DNA of 64,000 bases from Sphaerosporella brunnea (GCA_008704415.1 VXIS01000073.1:62001-126000); one strand, 5' to 3'; counted from the stretch's first letter, positions 1 through 11,400 are shown. The notes: a model not told the origin generated them from the sequence alone. Program-made: numbers and translations.

Positions 1-1182
1 GGATGCGCGGCGTTGGTCATGGCAGCCGTGACTGCGTTCGTAGCGACGGCTACGGCTCGCTTGTGGCCTTTTTTGTTCTGCGCCCGTGGGCGTGAAGCGG
101 GAGAATTTTTCGCGATCGGGGTTTTTGTCCAATAAGGGAGAGACACGTATCGGCTTGGCGTTACCGAGCGCGATGCGTGTGAGGTGTGGGTGAAGTTGTG
201 CGCCGGTGGGCGTGTGGTCGCCGCGGTGCTTAGGCGCATGGCATTACACTTCACTCAGTTCTGGGAGTGACCCCGAGCAGTATGAGACTTTACCTGACGC
301 GGACGAAAGGGGCAAGAGTGCGCACCGAATGCAACAATGGATGTACTAGCACGATGCGAAGTGACCAAGTGCTGACATATAGTGTAACAGCGGTCGACGA
401 GATTTTGCAGCGGCTGTGCGACGCTATCCGCCAGCAGTTTTCGAAGGGGGAGAAGGAGCGCAATCCGCCAGAGATACCCTGGGAGGCGAAGAAGACAACG
501 ATAAAGCTCTTGACTGGAATGGCGGCCTGGATCAGCCACATGACGAGGCAGGTGTTGATCCGAAGGGCGCGGATTACGTCTCTGCTTTCCCGAAAACTGC
601 GTCGACTCTGGACTGGTGGATTCCGCCAACTTCTGGCTCCTTGAGCAGTCCGGGACCCTCTCTCGAGCTGTAGTGTTTATTTCAACTAGATCTAAATCTC
701 AATAGAACTGATCATTATCGTTCCTTTCTCCAAAGCATGCTCTTAACGCGCGCGGTGACATTCCTGTCTTTCTGGGTTGCTGCAGCCTTAGCGAACACCA
801 GCGGAACCTGGTTTGTCAACTGAGACCACTGCCTTCGCCCACGTCTGGCACTGGGTTGGAAGAAATGCTGTTTATACATTGTAGTCGCGGATATGACTGT
901 CGCCCCCAGATGTGGACATTGGATCCACGCTTCATACCCGTTGGACAATACAGCGAGTTCTGTCAGGCCGCACGCGCCGGTCCCAGACGCCAACAGTGGT
1001 AGGAGCTGCAAAACCCCATACCTTTGAGTCGAGCGGCTACAGTTGAGTTTTTCATAGCCAGTGTCGTGATCCCCTGCCATGCACGCGCAATTGAAGATTT
1101 GAAAGTATCCGGATGCCCATCCTCCACTACAAGAGCGCCCGGGCGAAAGCACTTCGTTCTTCTCCAGTTTGTATCCACAAAA
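1..1182. other. Unassigned sequence with short overlapping frames
   Basis: No recognisable gene. A plus-strand frame of about 125 codons at 267-644 overlaps another of about 85 codons at 416-673. A minus-strand frame at 715-1209 (164 codons) runs out through the inverted repeat that starts at 1183. None shows a domain I know. The minus frame may be debris of a gene that the neighbouring inverted-repeat element landed in, but nothing confirms that. Confidence 0.4.
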
Positions 1183-1247
1183 TACCCCATCTACTCGACT
1201 ATAACACATACCGCTATCTGGTGAAATATAGAGTTCCCGAGATCTCG
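1183..1247 (+). repeat. Left arm of 65-bp inverted repeat
   Basis: Identical to the reverse complement of 1698-1762. The inner end is the palindrome CGAGATCTCG. Confidence 0.95.
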
Positions 1248-1697
1248 GTTGTCACCGAGAAGGTGAATTCAGACCTCGGGCGCACAAAATCAATCGCTGG
1301 TGGCCACGATGGTGGTGATGACGCGCGGGTGCCGGCTATGAGCTGACCATCAAATGCCGCGGCGTGCAATCCTCCACAGCGTGCAATGCTTCGCAGCGTA
1401 CAATCCTCCACAGCATCACATCGCTTCGCAAACCCCGGGCTGCAAAAGTCGGACCGCTGAACGCTACATAAAATGCCGAGTGGATATCATGATGGGCGCG
1501 GCCGCGCCGGCAATCAGAACCAAACCCCGGGCCAGCAGAGTGGGCAGCGTGAGGACCAAACCCCAAACCGCCTAGGACCGCCGCCGAGGAGCGTTCTCGG
1601 TAGAGCTAGAGCGCGCCAGTGTGTTCTTGACGACCGGTTGCGCGACTTCCATTCGCTGTGGGTGGCGATTTTATATGTTTAAGTTTTCGCTTAGAAG

Positions 1698-1762
1698 CGA
1701 GATCTCGGGAACTCTATATTTCACCAGATAGCGGTATGTGTTATAGTCGAGTAGATGGGGTA
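1698..1762 (-). repeat. Right arm of 65-bp inverted repeat
   Basis: Exact reverse complement of 1183-1247. It ends with GGGGTA. Confidence 0.95.
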
Positions 1763-1954
1763 CGGGGGCAGGCTCAAAACAAGATTTAAGACCTACGTGA
1801 TAACATGCAGGTCACGAAGAAAAACGTTGGGTTCGGTTTCAAATTTTCAGCTGTGAGAAAAGCAGGAAAAACGCCAGCAAGGAAATCTAAGAGAAGGACA
1901 ACCGGAGAAAAAACAGCTGAAAAACCGTAAGTATATAAGGACAAACAGAAAGAG

Positions 1955-2806
1955 GTGCCCGGGCAGAGTGGCATGATACTGATTTCCACAGTTAACATTG
2001 ATGCGCCGCTGCATAATGATCAGGAGCTTCCCACAGACCGCCGTTGGAAGGGGACGCAACGGTGCACCCGGCCCCAGGCAATGGCTGGTACCGAGGAACA
2101 CTCCTGCCGAAAACGCGCTCCTAGCAGCAGGCTGGGCAACGGAGGTGCGCTGGGTGCCAGGCCACCACAGAGTGTTTGGGAACGAGCTCACTGATCAGCG
2201 GGCAAACGAATGCGCCGGACATCGCAGTAACCAGGGCTTCACCCCACTGCGGCCATGGCTCCGAACGCGCTGGCCTGTCGCTTCTACCAGCTAAGACTAC
2301 ACCAAGCGCCAACCGCCCCTATTTTGCCTGTCCAAACAGGAGAGCAAACGGCAAGTGCTGGTTCTTCAAGAAAGCGCCTCAGCAGACCAGAGAGCACCTC
2401 TTGAGGTTCTGTCCCTGATAGCGAAAAGAGTGAGATGAGGTGTGGAAGGGAGTCGGTGAATCCACAAGGCACGAGGCAAGGACAGGAGTGAGAGGAGGAA
2501 GATCCCCACCCCCATCAAGGTCTTGTGAGCAGATGACCGATGTACCAAGGCTGTGCAGGATCTCCTAGAGGGTACCAAGGTTGGGACCAGGCCTGAGAAG
2601 CCGAGAATGTACGCACAACGTGTGATTCACTTTATTTCCTTTATTTCCTATATGACCTACGCTTTTTCTTACTTTCCCTTCGCCTTCTTTCCTTTTGAGA
2701 GACACACCCGACTGTAGGTGTTGAGGACCGCCTACATGTACTCTGCATGGCATGGCCGCAAGCGGCCGAACAAATCATGATGAAAAAACAACAAAATAAA
2801 AAATCA
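1955..2806 (+). mobile_element. LINE (Tad1-like) 3' fragment: RNase H, CCHC motif and A-rich tail
   Basis: This is the C-terminal end of a non-LTR retrotransposon ORF2, broken by frameshifts. In one frame, 2140-2215 reads EVRWVPGHHRVFGNELTDQ, the RNase H signature around its histidine and final acidic residue. At about 2278-2330 a second frame reads FYQLRLHQAPT, the motif that usually follows RNase H in these elements. At 2325-2418 a third reads CWFFKKAPQQTREHLLRFC, a CCHC-like knuckle. Around 2530-2575 the tail reads ADDRCTKAVQDLLEGTKVG, typical of the extreme C terminus. The fragment ends in an A-rich stretch at 2776-2806, consistent with a target-primed 3' end. The reverse transcriptase and endonuclease parts are absent, so this is a 5'-truncated dead copy. 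Confidence 0.75.
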
Positions 2807-3624
2807 TCGGGAGCTTGGCACTCTTGGTATTGATTTCGTCATGCCTGATCGTATCCCACTCCACCTGTAAAACCCGCTTGATATTCCTCGTCACGGTGAC
2901 GCTACTAAGCGTTACGCTGAACCTCTGTCTCCTCTGTCTTTGAGTCTGGCCGCCCTTTTCCCTTCTCTTCTGGTTCCTCGTTATTCCCCGCTCGTGCTAA
3001 CTTCGCTGCTGCAGTTTCAACACCATGTCTGAAGGTATCAGTCGCAGTAGGGCTGGCTTCGCCGGTCATTGCTTCCGTTTTCTTGTAGTAGTGCGTCGAG
3101 CATCAGTAGGGCAAAGTTAGCTGCACGCGGCCGATGGGTGATTTCTTTCCCTACAACAGTTTAATTACCCTCGTCTCCAACTGAGAATTACCACCTACCC
3201 CTCACTATAGCTGCCTGCCCCATGGCTTGAACTGACAGTCGTGAAGACATTGATTGCGTGGGTTCTTGGGTGTTGCGCAAGCTCAGGGAAGCTCCGGGAA
3301 GGTCGTACGCGGCGAGCTTCGCAGCCACATCTAAGCCCTGGCCTGGGTGAGCGTTTTTTGGGGCGTCCGGATACTGACAAAATCGTCTAAAATCAGGCTT
3401 AGGGTTGTGGAGCACGATCACGGATGCCTGTCATCCTGCTGGGCAGAGTATAGCAGGTCCCGGAGTGCCATGTTGATTTCGGGGTACTCACTGACATGCT
3501 ATCAGCCTCATTGAAATCTGGAGCCTTTTCGAATCTGCGTTTTGACTGCCGCGGCGAGCATCGCCATCATCTCTATCGGCGGAAGTGCAGAGAGTCCATA
3601 TCCCTATATACAGGCGGTCGGTGG
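2807..3624. other. Unassigned spacer
   Basis: Only short frames on either strand and no domain, RNA gene or repeat that I recognise. Confidence 0.4.
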
Positions 3625-3960
3625 TAGTGATGCAAACGAGCCGGCTCGACACGAGCCCAAGAGGTGACTTGAGCGGGATCGTCAGTTTTACTGGCTCGGC
3701 TCGCGAGCGCGAGCCAAAGCTCGAGCTGGTGGAGAGATATCATATTTTGAGGCGGGAGGACGCCGGCAGGAGGCAGTTTATGGCCATGTAAATTTTCTAC
3801 TATGTAGTTATCCCAGGGTAGACCAGTCCGATAAGTCTGACAGGGCCAAAGAGGAGTGGAGTGCAGCCTCGGTGTTTCAATTTACACCCTCCGGCATATC
3901 ATGGTCACTCCGAGTCGTTGTCCCCCTGACTCCCACCGCTGGTAGAATCTCCGGATCTTC

Positions 3961-4184
3961 GTATGGTGCAGGCAGCTATAAACCTCGTCGTCGGAGATGG
4001 ACGACCACAATCAATGCCGGTATCCCCGCGTCGGAACTCAGAGCAAAACAAACGTTAAGCACCTAAGGCAGATGCGCTCTGCAACCCAACCTTTTGCATT
4101 CCGCTGTTTCTGCACTTGCGTGCTGCATATTTTCCGACGAAAATATCCGTGCGACGCCGAGGTTTATAGCTGCCTGCACCATAC
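3961..4184. mobile_element. Nested 224-bp inverted-repeat unit
   Basis: The 30-base arm starting GTATGGTGCAGGCAGC at 3961 recurs inverted at 4155-4184 with one mismatch. Both arms happen to translate as YGAGSYKPRRR. No clear target duplication is visible and the interior has no convincing frame. It is probably a small MITE nested in the hAT element. Confidence 0.6.
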
Positions 4185-4189
4185 CCGCA

Positions 4190-4288
4190 TTTTTCCCAGC
4201 TGTTCATTTCCGTATGCTTGAGCCAATGCTTAAGCAACAACGAAGGGCTGCTCGACTCCTCCAGAAGCCAGTTGCGTTTCTTTGTAAT
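4190..4288 (-). pseudogene. hAT transposase C-terminal (dimerisation) fragment
   Basis: The minus-strand frame reads ITKKRNWLLEE followed by SLLLKHWLKHTEMNSW. This is the conserved end of hAT transposases, where a KR..L motif is followed by LLLKSWL. Two other remnants in the window (about 16.3 and 50.9 kb) keep the same pattern. The fragment is squeezed between the two nested inverted-repeat units. Confidence 0.6.
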
Positions 4289-4292
4289 AATA

Positions 4293-4557
4293 GGGCCGCT
4301 CAGACAGGCGTTTATTCTTTTTAATGACGTTTCCAGATATACCGCCGGTTTCGGCCGGTTTCGGCCGGTTCTGGATGAGCACTCGTAATCGGAGCCCAAT
4401 AGCAACCGTTCTTGCTTCCTGCTCCAGGTCGGGTATCGACCGTATAAACGTGTAGTAACGGCTAAAAAGGCGTTACAACAGAACGGTTTATAGAGCCGGA
4501 TAAACAGTCAGTTTCAAGTTGGTATAAACGGGTCAGAAATGCCTGTCTGAGCGGCCC
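4293..4557. mobile_element. Nested 265-bp inverted-repeat unit
   Basis: The 17-base arm GGGCCGCTCAGACAGGC at 4293-4309 recurs exactly inverted at 4541-4557. The unit interrupts the minus-strand hAT transposase frame immediately after the BED region. The interior contains a short TTTCGGCCGG tandem near 4340-4370. The target duplication is ambiguous (AATA beside one arm, CAATA beside the other). Confidence 0.55.
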
Positions 4558-4589
4558 CAATATCGCCCGCGCTGCCAAGGCCAGAAGCA

Positions 4590-4916
4590 CTACCCTCCGC
4601 CGCAAGCCTGTCTCGAATGTGCTGAATCATAACGTTTTTCCGAGGCTTCATTGCAGGGCAGCTTCGGGTGCTTCGATTCGATGTTCCTCTTGTAAGCGGT
4701 GGTAGTTTTATACCAGGATTCATTGGGACCCGACGTCTGCGAGCAATGGCGACATCGAACGAGTTCGAGGGGCTTCTTGTTGTCAGAACTAGAGCCTGCC
4801 TTCTTCTTCCGTCGCTTCGGTGATGAGCCTTCTTCAGCTTCAGATTCCGTGTCACCCTCTGTGCCGGAATCATGCTCATCTACTTCAGGTTCTGTGGTTT
4901 CCCCAGCTCGGGGCAT
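4590..4916 (-). pseudogene. hAT transposase N-terminal fragment with BED-type zinc finger
   Basis: The frame starts with an acidic stretch, then a basic run (KRRKKK at about residues 35-40), then VRCRHCSQ followed by KRNIESKHPKLP. That gives two cysteines and a histidine in the order and spacing of a BED finger, the N-terminal DNA-binding module of many hAT transposases. The frame stops at 4590. A neighbouring frame continues with a plausible linker (MIQHIRDRLAAEG), so there is a frameshift as well as the downstream insertion of the unit at 4293-4557. The catalytic RNase H-like fold is not found. Context inside the TAGTGATG-ended element supports the assignment. Confidence 0.6.
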
Positions 4917-5770
4917 CCGCCGCCGTTCCTGCGTTGTTTCCCTTTCTGGCCCGGGTTACCTCCTCCCGAAAACTCGGGGTAACCTCGGTCTTTCTAGAAA
5001 GCTCGAGAGAAGTCGAGCTGAGCTAGAGCCCAAACCTTTTATTCTCGAGCTGCTCGAGCACAAAAATATGTACGTTCGAGCCGGCTCTAGCTCGCAGCTC
5101 AAGCGAGGATCTCGAGCTGGCTCGGCTCGTTTGCATCACTAGTCGGTAGTAAGGTTACACACTTCATATCTTTTGACGAGTGTTACTACGGCACCGATTG
5201 GTATGCCGATGACAGGACCATAGCCCTTAGCGGGTGTTGAAGACCCAATATTCTCACCACAGGCCTAAGAACCTGCTTTTACTTCAAGTTGCCATATTAA
5301 ACCTCTTGACTTGCCAAATGTTAGCGTAGTGATGGACACGCGCCGAGCTGACTCGAGTCAACAGCTAGAGCCAACTCGAACCTCCCGAATTTTGGGCTCG
5401 GGCCGGCTTCGTATGTTTGGGAGCCGCCGGTTGACCTTGTGGCCGACCCCTAGCATTGATGGAAGTTGAATGAACAGCGATTCCGTTCCCTCGACAACTC
5501 GCGAGGTATTACCTTGCCGTCGGCGCGTCAACTGTTCCATTTGAACAGATCTTCTCCCTGCAAGTTTGAATATTGCGGAGTCATGTGTGCGCCGAGGGAC
5601 GCTAGAATTGAAGCGCTGAGGATATCGTTAAAAACACGCGGAATTTTCTGCTGGAGGAGTCACGCCGCACGCTGTTGCCGTTCAAGCACTGGTAGCAGCG
5701 AACCGAAGTCCAACCATGGGAAAAGTGGTTATAAAGACTCGGACAATCCCGCCAGAGAACTTTGAATGCT

Positions 5771-5905
5771 GAAGGTGCAGCTGGAGACGGTACCGAGCAT
5801 CAGAGTAACCCTGACACCCTTGAGGGTTCGCATTCAACTTCCGATGCTGTTCTAAACTCCTCTTCAAGGTGGTCGGGCCGCTCAGAGTGATCTGTACAGA
5901 TATGA
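5771..5905 (+). repeat. Dispersed repeat, copy 1
   Basis: Diverged match to 7471-7605. Both begin with a GGTGCAGCTGGAGACGG-like stretch and end CTCAGAGTGATCTGTAC-like. Both read in one plus frame as E-G-(A/T)-A-G-D-G-T-E, so the ancestor was probably coding. Confidence 0.6.
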
Positions 5906-7470
5906 AATATCAAATCTATGTACCATCGGAATGCAGTACCCGTGCTAGTACAACCATGTGAGTCGGACTTTGGTGTAAAACAATCGTGACACTTGAGACC
6001 GGTGTAGAGCATCTCAATCCAGCCGGCAAAGCCTGGGAATTGCACGAGGTAATTGGAGTCGACCCATGAGCTCGTCTCAAGCCGGCTCCTGTCCAGGACT
6101 ATTTGAACACATCGCGGCTGCAAGTACCGTGGATATGGCATACTATGTGACCTCACAATGCAGTGCGAGAAACTGCATAGTTGCTTAACTGAGGGTGCGC
6201 GCCACTACTGCATTTTGCAAAGACCCGCAGAGTGGACAAAGAAATACACCGCCTGCGGATATAGCATGTAATTGTTGTAGAACTTCTGGAGTGGGGCAAT
6301 CTATGGCTCGGGAGTCGGCAATGCCCTCCTCAATCAATCAGGGAGAGGGGTTCCCCATTTTTTTTAAGCTACGACTTCGCTCAGTTTTAGCGTGTGGTGC
6401 TACATACTCTCTCTCTGGCCACAAGAGGTGAGCTGGCAGGAAGGGAGCAGATTTGAGCGATGTCCGATCACGTTGAACATTCCGTGACGCACAATCAATT
6501 CAGGACTTGTAGTACGGGTGATCAAGGTCATATATATCTGCTGGCAGCGAGCCGCATCTGCCCTGATGAGGCAGTTTTGGCGGTATGTCAACGGGCCAGA
6601 CTGCATGCGCGGCGATTGCTACAGCACGTTTGCAAGGCCCTCGATGGTGACTCCCAGGTCAAACTGTCCCCAGCTACAGGTAGTGGTGTTGCTGGGCGGT
6701 CAGCACGTTCCAGTAGGTCACGGTTGAGATGCCCTGGTGCAGCAACAGGCATATCGAGATCACTGCGAGCTGCACGTAATTGATAGAAAGACTGTAGCAT
6801 TGCAGTGTGTACTCTTGAGGGATTTGGCACACATTTTGACCAGTTAAATTTCACCAAAAGTGGCAACGGCGGTAACAACAGGACACCGCGTGCCGCAGGA
6901 CAAAATTTCAGCCATACCGCAACCAGTTGAACACCAACAAGCACATTCACGATGCTTATTGAAATGGTGGCCAGGCGGAGGCAGCCGAGACGGGGAGGAC
7001 GAGACTCCAACTGTAGCTTACGCAATTCATTGCCAACGCGCACAGACATGGCGTCATGGGATCGAGCATATTTTAGGGGCGCAGTATCCGCCCTTTCAGG
7101 CCAATCCGGGGCTATCTACAGGTTTTCAGATAACAGGTGTGGTGCCGAGGAAGCAGCAGTACCCACCGGCCGAGATTTCGCGAGTATCTGAACTCGTTGA
7201 ACACCCGCAAGCAGTCCGGCAGCAACTCGAGATTCAAATGGTTTATGCTGCATGCATACCAAGCGCTGGGGTGGGACATGAACAGTGATGGACACGAGCC
7301 GGACAGATGTTGAGCAGGAGCCGGCTCAAACGATGGCAAGTCTCGCTCAAGCTGGGTTCCACCTTTTACATCGAATGGTGTTCGATTTGTGGATGTATCT
7401 GGTCTTAGATATCTCAACGCAACATGCCTCATTTCAACCCACTCCGAGGCGGGTACTGAGTCAGATATCG

Positions 7471-7605
7471 AGGGTACAGCTGGAGATGGTACGGAGACTC
7501 ATAGTGATCATGAAGCCCCCGAAGGTGCAGCATCCGCTGCCGAGAGTGTTGGAACTCTTCCTCACCGCTGTCGTACCTCTCAGAGCAATCTGTACCGATA
7601 ACAAA
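7471..7605 (+). repeat. Dispersed repeat, copy 2
   Basis: Diverged match to 5771-5905, same orientation, about 1.7 kb downstream. It lies in a 70-codon frame (7389-7601) containing EGTAGDGTETHSDHE. Confidence 0.6.
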
Positions 7606-7675
7606 CCTAAATAGCATGTACATCAGCCGCCGCCGCCCTCCTCACTGAATCCACAACTATACCGAAAAGGGCCTA

Positions 7676-9462
7676 CCGGAAGGTTTTTCCATTCTCCAGT
7701 GGACACTTTTCTGTTTCGTGCGCAAAATGCTCCGTCACCGCCCACCATCCGATCGGTGCAGTTATCTCGTTCCAGTCCTCGTATTCTGACGCGGTCGTCT
7801 CAAAATCTAATCCAATCATATTTCTCCAGTCGAAAAGTATTATGTGAGTGCATCGAGTGCTAGCACAATATTTTGAAACTTGTTTACTCAACATTATTGC
7901 CTTCCTCTCTAGGAGTGTTGCGGCCGTCTCGTCAGCCTCCTTCTCATAGGATGCAATTACAACCTCGGTCGCTCTTTCTGGCGAGTTGACAATTGCCGCG
8001 TGATCCGCTTCTTGATCTTCCGATCCTTCTTGCATCGATTGACCGCCTGCGGTTCCGTTTCCCTTTTGCCATTTTGGCATTTGCTGCGCACTTGCGCTGT
8101 GGAGACAACGCGTAAGTTGCGATCAGCCTCCCATCCTGCTGGTACCTGGTGGGTGGGCCATAGTATGTTTCATAGTTTTCGAGATGTTCGCCCAATCCAC
8201 CTCATTCACCGGTTAAGGTGGCCTGTTTACGGTCTGCGGGAGAATGTGCTCGTCTGCTGGGTGGAAATGCTGCTCGTTGTCCTGTGAACTTTCCCACTGA
8301 GATACGATTCGTGTCTAGGGACCCCTTCGCCACGTTACGTTTCGCCTTCTGCTGCCGTAGAATGCGCTCCTCGCCGGTATCCATGGTCACGAAGCAGGTG
8401 ATGTATACTTCCTTCCTCTGCCCAAGTCAATGCACACAATCGAACGTCGTTCTCTGGTTCGTCCATCTCTTCCTCCACTTGTGAAGTACTTATTCTTGCA
8501 TTCACTTTTCCTCAATCGAATACGTAGCCGTGTTACTCGTTTCGTTCATCGGTTCGTTGCTTGAACAACTCCTTGTTAGGCTGACGCCCTCAGCGTTGAT
8601 GCTCTTGAGCATGATGTGGCAATGCCGGTCGTTGCAGGATCCGTTGAGCGAGTCCAGCTACTGGCTCATAACATGCCGTCTTGGTAGCGGGAGTACCTCC
8701 ATTCCAGGCTAGTGTGGTCACTGACGACCTTTTCAAGAATATAGCCTTGCGTTTGTTCTTTAGAGAGGGGATCGGCATCCGCTATTTCTTTAATCTCGTC
8801 GCTGGATATCTGTATGTTCGCCTTTTTCGTCTCCAGATAGGTGCGCCATCTGGCGGCCACTATTAGTTTGCATGGCTGTGGCAGGATTTCAACGAGCACG
8901 CATTACTGGTTATCGCAGGTGGAGCTTTTGTACTTATATGGGATTACATCTGCCTGAGATATCTACGCCGCTAGACATGGTGTCGCTGGGTGAAGGAATG
9001 CACGTGTTGAGTGTGAAAACCTTGAGGCGTGGAGTGGATGGTGGTTTGTGCCCATTCTGATGAACAGATCAGCGCTGCTTGACATGGCTCTGGCTTGTAT
9101 AGGTTGGGAATGATGTTTGCGTGTGGTCGGTGTGCATCGGTTGGCGCTTTGGCGTTTTGGGTGAGGAAAATCTGGGCGTCATCTCAAGGCGCAGGCCGGT
9201 GGGACGGGTTGGTGGGGCTGAAAGCATTGAGCGCAGAATCCCTTTGGTTGGGCGTCATCTCAAGGCGCAGGCCAGTGTGAGCGGCCTTGTCACTGTCGGC
9301 AGCCGTGGCCTTGGGTGATTTCTCTGGTTCCTGGTGAGCTATTGGACTGCCACGTATCTTGATTTTCTTGGCTCGGAAAGAATTGCTCAGCGTCGAGGCC
9401 TCCTCTCCGGCGTTGACTAGGTCATCGATCCTGCGCTTCCGGGGTCGAACTGCCGCATCCAT
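7676..9462 (-). pseudogene. Decayed minus-strand gene of unknown function
   Basis: I do not recognise this family. Several minus-strand frames in series have the texture of one degraded protein-coding locus. 9184-9462 contains a basic stretch RPRKRRIDDLV. 8666-8899 contains KLIVAARWRTYLETKK and DPLSKEQTQGYILEKV. 8202-8390 is Lys/Arg-rich. 7673-8080 contains IILFDWRNMIGLDFE and TAPIGWWAVTEHF. The pieces lie in different frames, so introns or frameshifts must separate them. A fungal hypothetical protein or an accessory protein of a mobile element are both possible. A 23-base word (CGTCATCTCAAGGCGCAGGCC) is directly repeated at 9177 and 9253. Confidence 0.3.
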
Positions 9463-10929
9463 GGAGTGCCGCTCTTGATGTCTGGAGTGAGATCAAAGTT
9501 GATTATCGATCATGATTCGTGCTGTACTCGAGATGCATGGTGTTGATGTCTTGATGTCCTGACGCGAGTCTAAAAAAACCGGCAGTTGGAAGCAAAGCAG
9601 GCAATTCATACCCGCCAGAATCGTTGGCTTCACTAAATATCACCATGTACCGTGATCTTCCATGTTCTCCGATTAGGCACCAAAACAGTGACCGCGAGAA
9701 CATGATAGAACCCCCATATTAACAGCAAAGATAGACGCTGCGCAGCTTTTTGGTTTTGCAGGGTCCGGTTATCAGTTGAGCCATGATTCAATTGTCTGTA
9801 TCCCGTAATCGTTCTCACGCCGTCCAGCGCATATCTCAGCACCATGGCGCGCCATGATGCGACAGTACAGCTATCGCATGATGCGATGTACAGCTAGATC
9901 AGCTTTTTTCATTTCCATGCAATTTCGTGTCCGAATGATTAAACATATCTCGCTTTGCTCCCTCGTTCAGAAAAAGAATTGTTATTATAAACCATGTACA
10001 TTTGTCTACGAGGATGTGGCGTCTGAGTAAAGCTAGGATTGCTATAGACGTAGTGTGTTTCGCGCCAACAGTTATACATTGCGATTGGGCGCCGCCGCGG
10101 GTGTGAGAAATTTGCACTCAGTGAACGACAAACACCCGCCCCTGCTGGTAACTGTCCGGCTTTCCAGCAGTCACGCCGTCGCTCAAGGTTGTGACATCTT
10201 TGGTGAAGTTCCGACACACTGAAGAATTGAGAAGCTGTCACCATACCTCCAGCAAGCTCAAGGCATTGCTTCAAGAGGTATGATAATATTTACGTATCTG
10301 TGCCAGCGCAGTGGATCCCGCAGAGTCTATGACGTCCACCCGCTTTGGATTCAGATGTTTCTCTAACAAAAATTGGGCCATATAGATCACTGCCGGTGCG
10401 CACAACCCCCATCAGGTCAAGTACCCATTGGGTCTTGACCCGACCCGGCGGATAGAACTAGACATCAGCGTCACGTTTGAGGTTATAGTAGTGTTGTACG
10501 AGAATACAATCACTCCAACACCGGCTCCAATACCCGCGGGATCCTCAACACAATGCCGCTTGCCCAAATTGCGAGAATGACCACCCAAGCAAAGGGAGGC
10601 CTGGCTCACCACGCATTGCAAGTCCAAGGGCTACTACAAGCACAAAAGAAAGGTCAACCCTGTAGCGACTAAGACCAGAAAGGACCTCGCATTGTGCTTC
10701 TACCAGCGGCTAAAGTCCGCGAGGTTGGTGGTGAAGGACAAGTTATGTTGCGAAGGCGACATATTTCAAGAGCAGTAGTGAGGAAGCGGTCGGGGTCATT
10801 CAGGGAGTCCTGGGTGAAGTCTCCGGCATCTCTGTTGGCGCGGGAGCGAAGATGGTTGAGACCAGCTCCTGTTACGCGATTGAAAGCATAGTGCAGACCA
10901 GGCTGTTCTGAAGGGAGCTTGTAGGTTAA
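9463..10929. other. Unassigned spacer
   Basis: Short frames only. A plus-strand stretch at 10620-10750 reads KTRKDLALCFYQRLKSA, faintly like the post-RNase H motif of LINEs, but it is too short to call. Confidence 0.35.
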
Positions 10930-11400
10930 GCGGCAGCTTCCGGCGAAGCTGTAGGATCCAGGTAACCCAACTCCTCAGGCTTCCTGCTATCAAAGGTAAT
11001 GGCGTCGGGGACTGACCACCACCTTTCGATTTTTCACCAGCCTGGGCAGCGGCAATCTCCAGGACATGGTTCAGCGGCGTTGTAAGAGCCTGTGCTTGCT
11101 GCTGAGCCGCCGCAATGGTGGTGCGAGCCGCATCGCGTTCGATCCGGGCGGTGTGAGGTTTGGAGGCGGCTTCGTTCCAGGTTTGGTACTGCTTTGCAGA
11201 TCAGGGGCTGTTGGGCCATTTGGACAGTGTCGATCCAATGGTGATCACGAGTTTCCTGTGGGAGGTATGCTGAGAGTTCCCAAGCGCCAGTTTCAATGGC
11301 TCTCCAGAGTTCTTGTGGGACGCGGATGTCATGATGGATGGCTATAGCATTGTGAGAATACGAACTGACGAGACGAATAGGTTGGCTTTGTTAGACACAA
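10930..11400 (-). pseudogene. Decayed minus-strand coding remnant, gag-like texture
   Basis: Reading leftward from about 11380, one frame gives a coherent stretch with HDIRVPQELWRAIE and WELSAYLPQETRDHHWIDTV. After a single frameshift near 11185 a second frame continues with YQTWNEAASKPHTARIERDA, then an Ala/Gln-rich helix (AAAQQQAQALTTPLN) and PLPLIAGSPEELGYLD. This order, an acidic/aromatic N-terminal part, an Ala/Gln-rich coil and a proline-rich tail, would fit a retroelement Gag or a fungal hypothetical protein. I cannot name it. It stops shortly after at about 10940. Confidence 0.35.

Larger units (their letters stand above)
1183..1762. mobile_element. MITE-like element with perfect 65-bp terminal inverted repeats
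   Basis: The first 65 bases (1183-1247) are the exact reverse complement of the last 65 (1698-1762). I compared them base by base and found no mismatch. The outermost two bases on both sides are TA, so the unit may be a TA-target element with 63-bp repeats beginning CCCCATCTACTCG. The 450-bp interior has no convincing frame, only a short internal repetition of a CAATCCTCCACAGC motif near 1370-1420. The architecture fits a non-autonomous DNA transposon (Tc1/mariner-like TA target is one option). Perfect arms imply recent insertion or gene conversion. Only one copy is present here. Confidence 0.75.
3625..5141 (-). mobile_element. Internally deleted hAT transposon with GAGC-rich subterminal regions
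   Basis: The left end reads TAGTGATGCAAACGAGCC and the right end is its inverted match. Flanking octamers are GTCGGTGG (3617-3624) and GTCGGTAG (5142-5149), an 8-bp target duplication with one difference, as expected of hAT elements. About 100 bases inside each end are dense in CTCGAG, GAGCC and GAGCT words, which look like subterminal transposase-binding repeats. On the minus strand it carries a BED-finger N terminus (4590-4916) and a short dimerisation-domain C terminus (4190-4288), with the catalytic middle missing. Two smaller inverted-repeat units (3961-4184 and 4293-4557) lie inside it. It cannot be autonomous. Confidence 0.8.
5142..7675. other. Decayed repeat-derived sequence with orphan hAT ends
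   Basis: A TAGTGATGGACACG end is seen at 5327 and a similar CAGTGATGGACACGAGCC end at 7286, both in left-end orientation and without a matching right end nearby. Between them lie plus-strand fragments with protein-like texture but many stops, for example RFREYLNSLNTRKQ followed by SRFKWFMLHAYQALGW around 7165-7285. I cannot name the family. The stretch also holds one copy of the 135-bp dispersed repeat listed separately. Confidence 0.4.
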
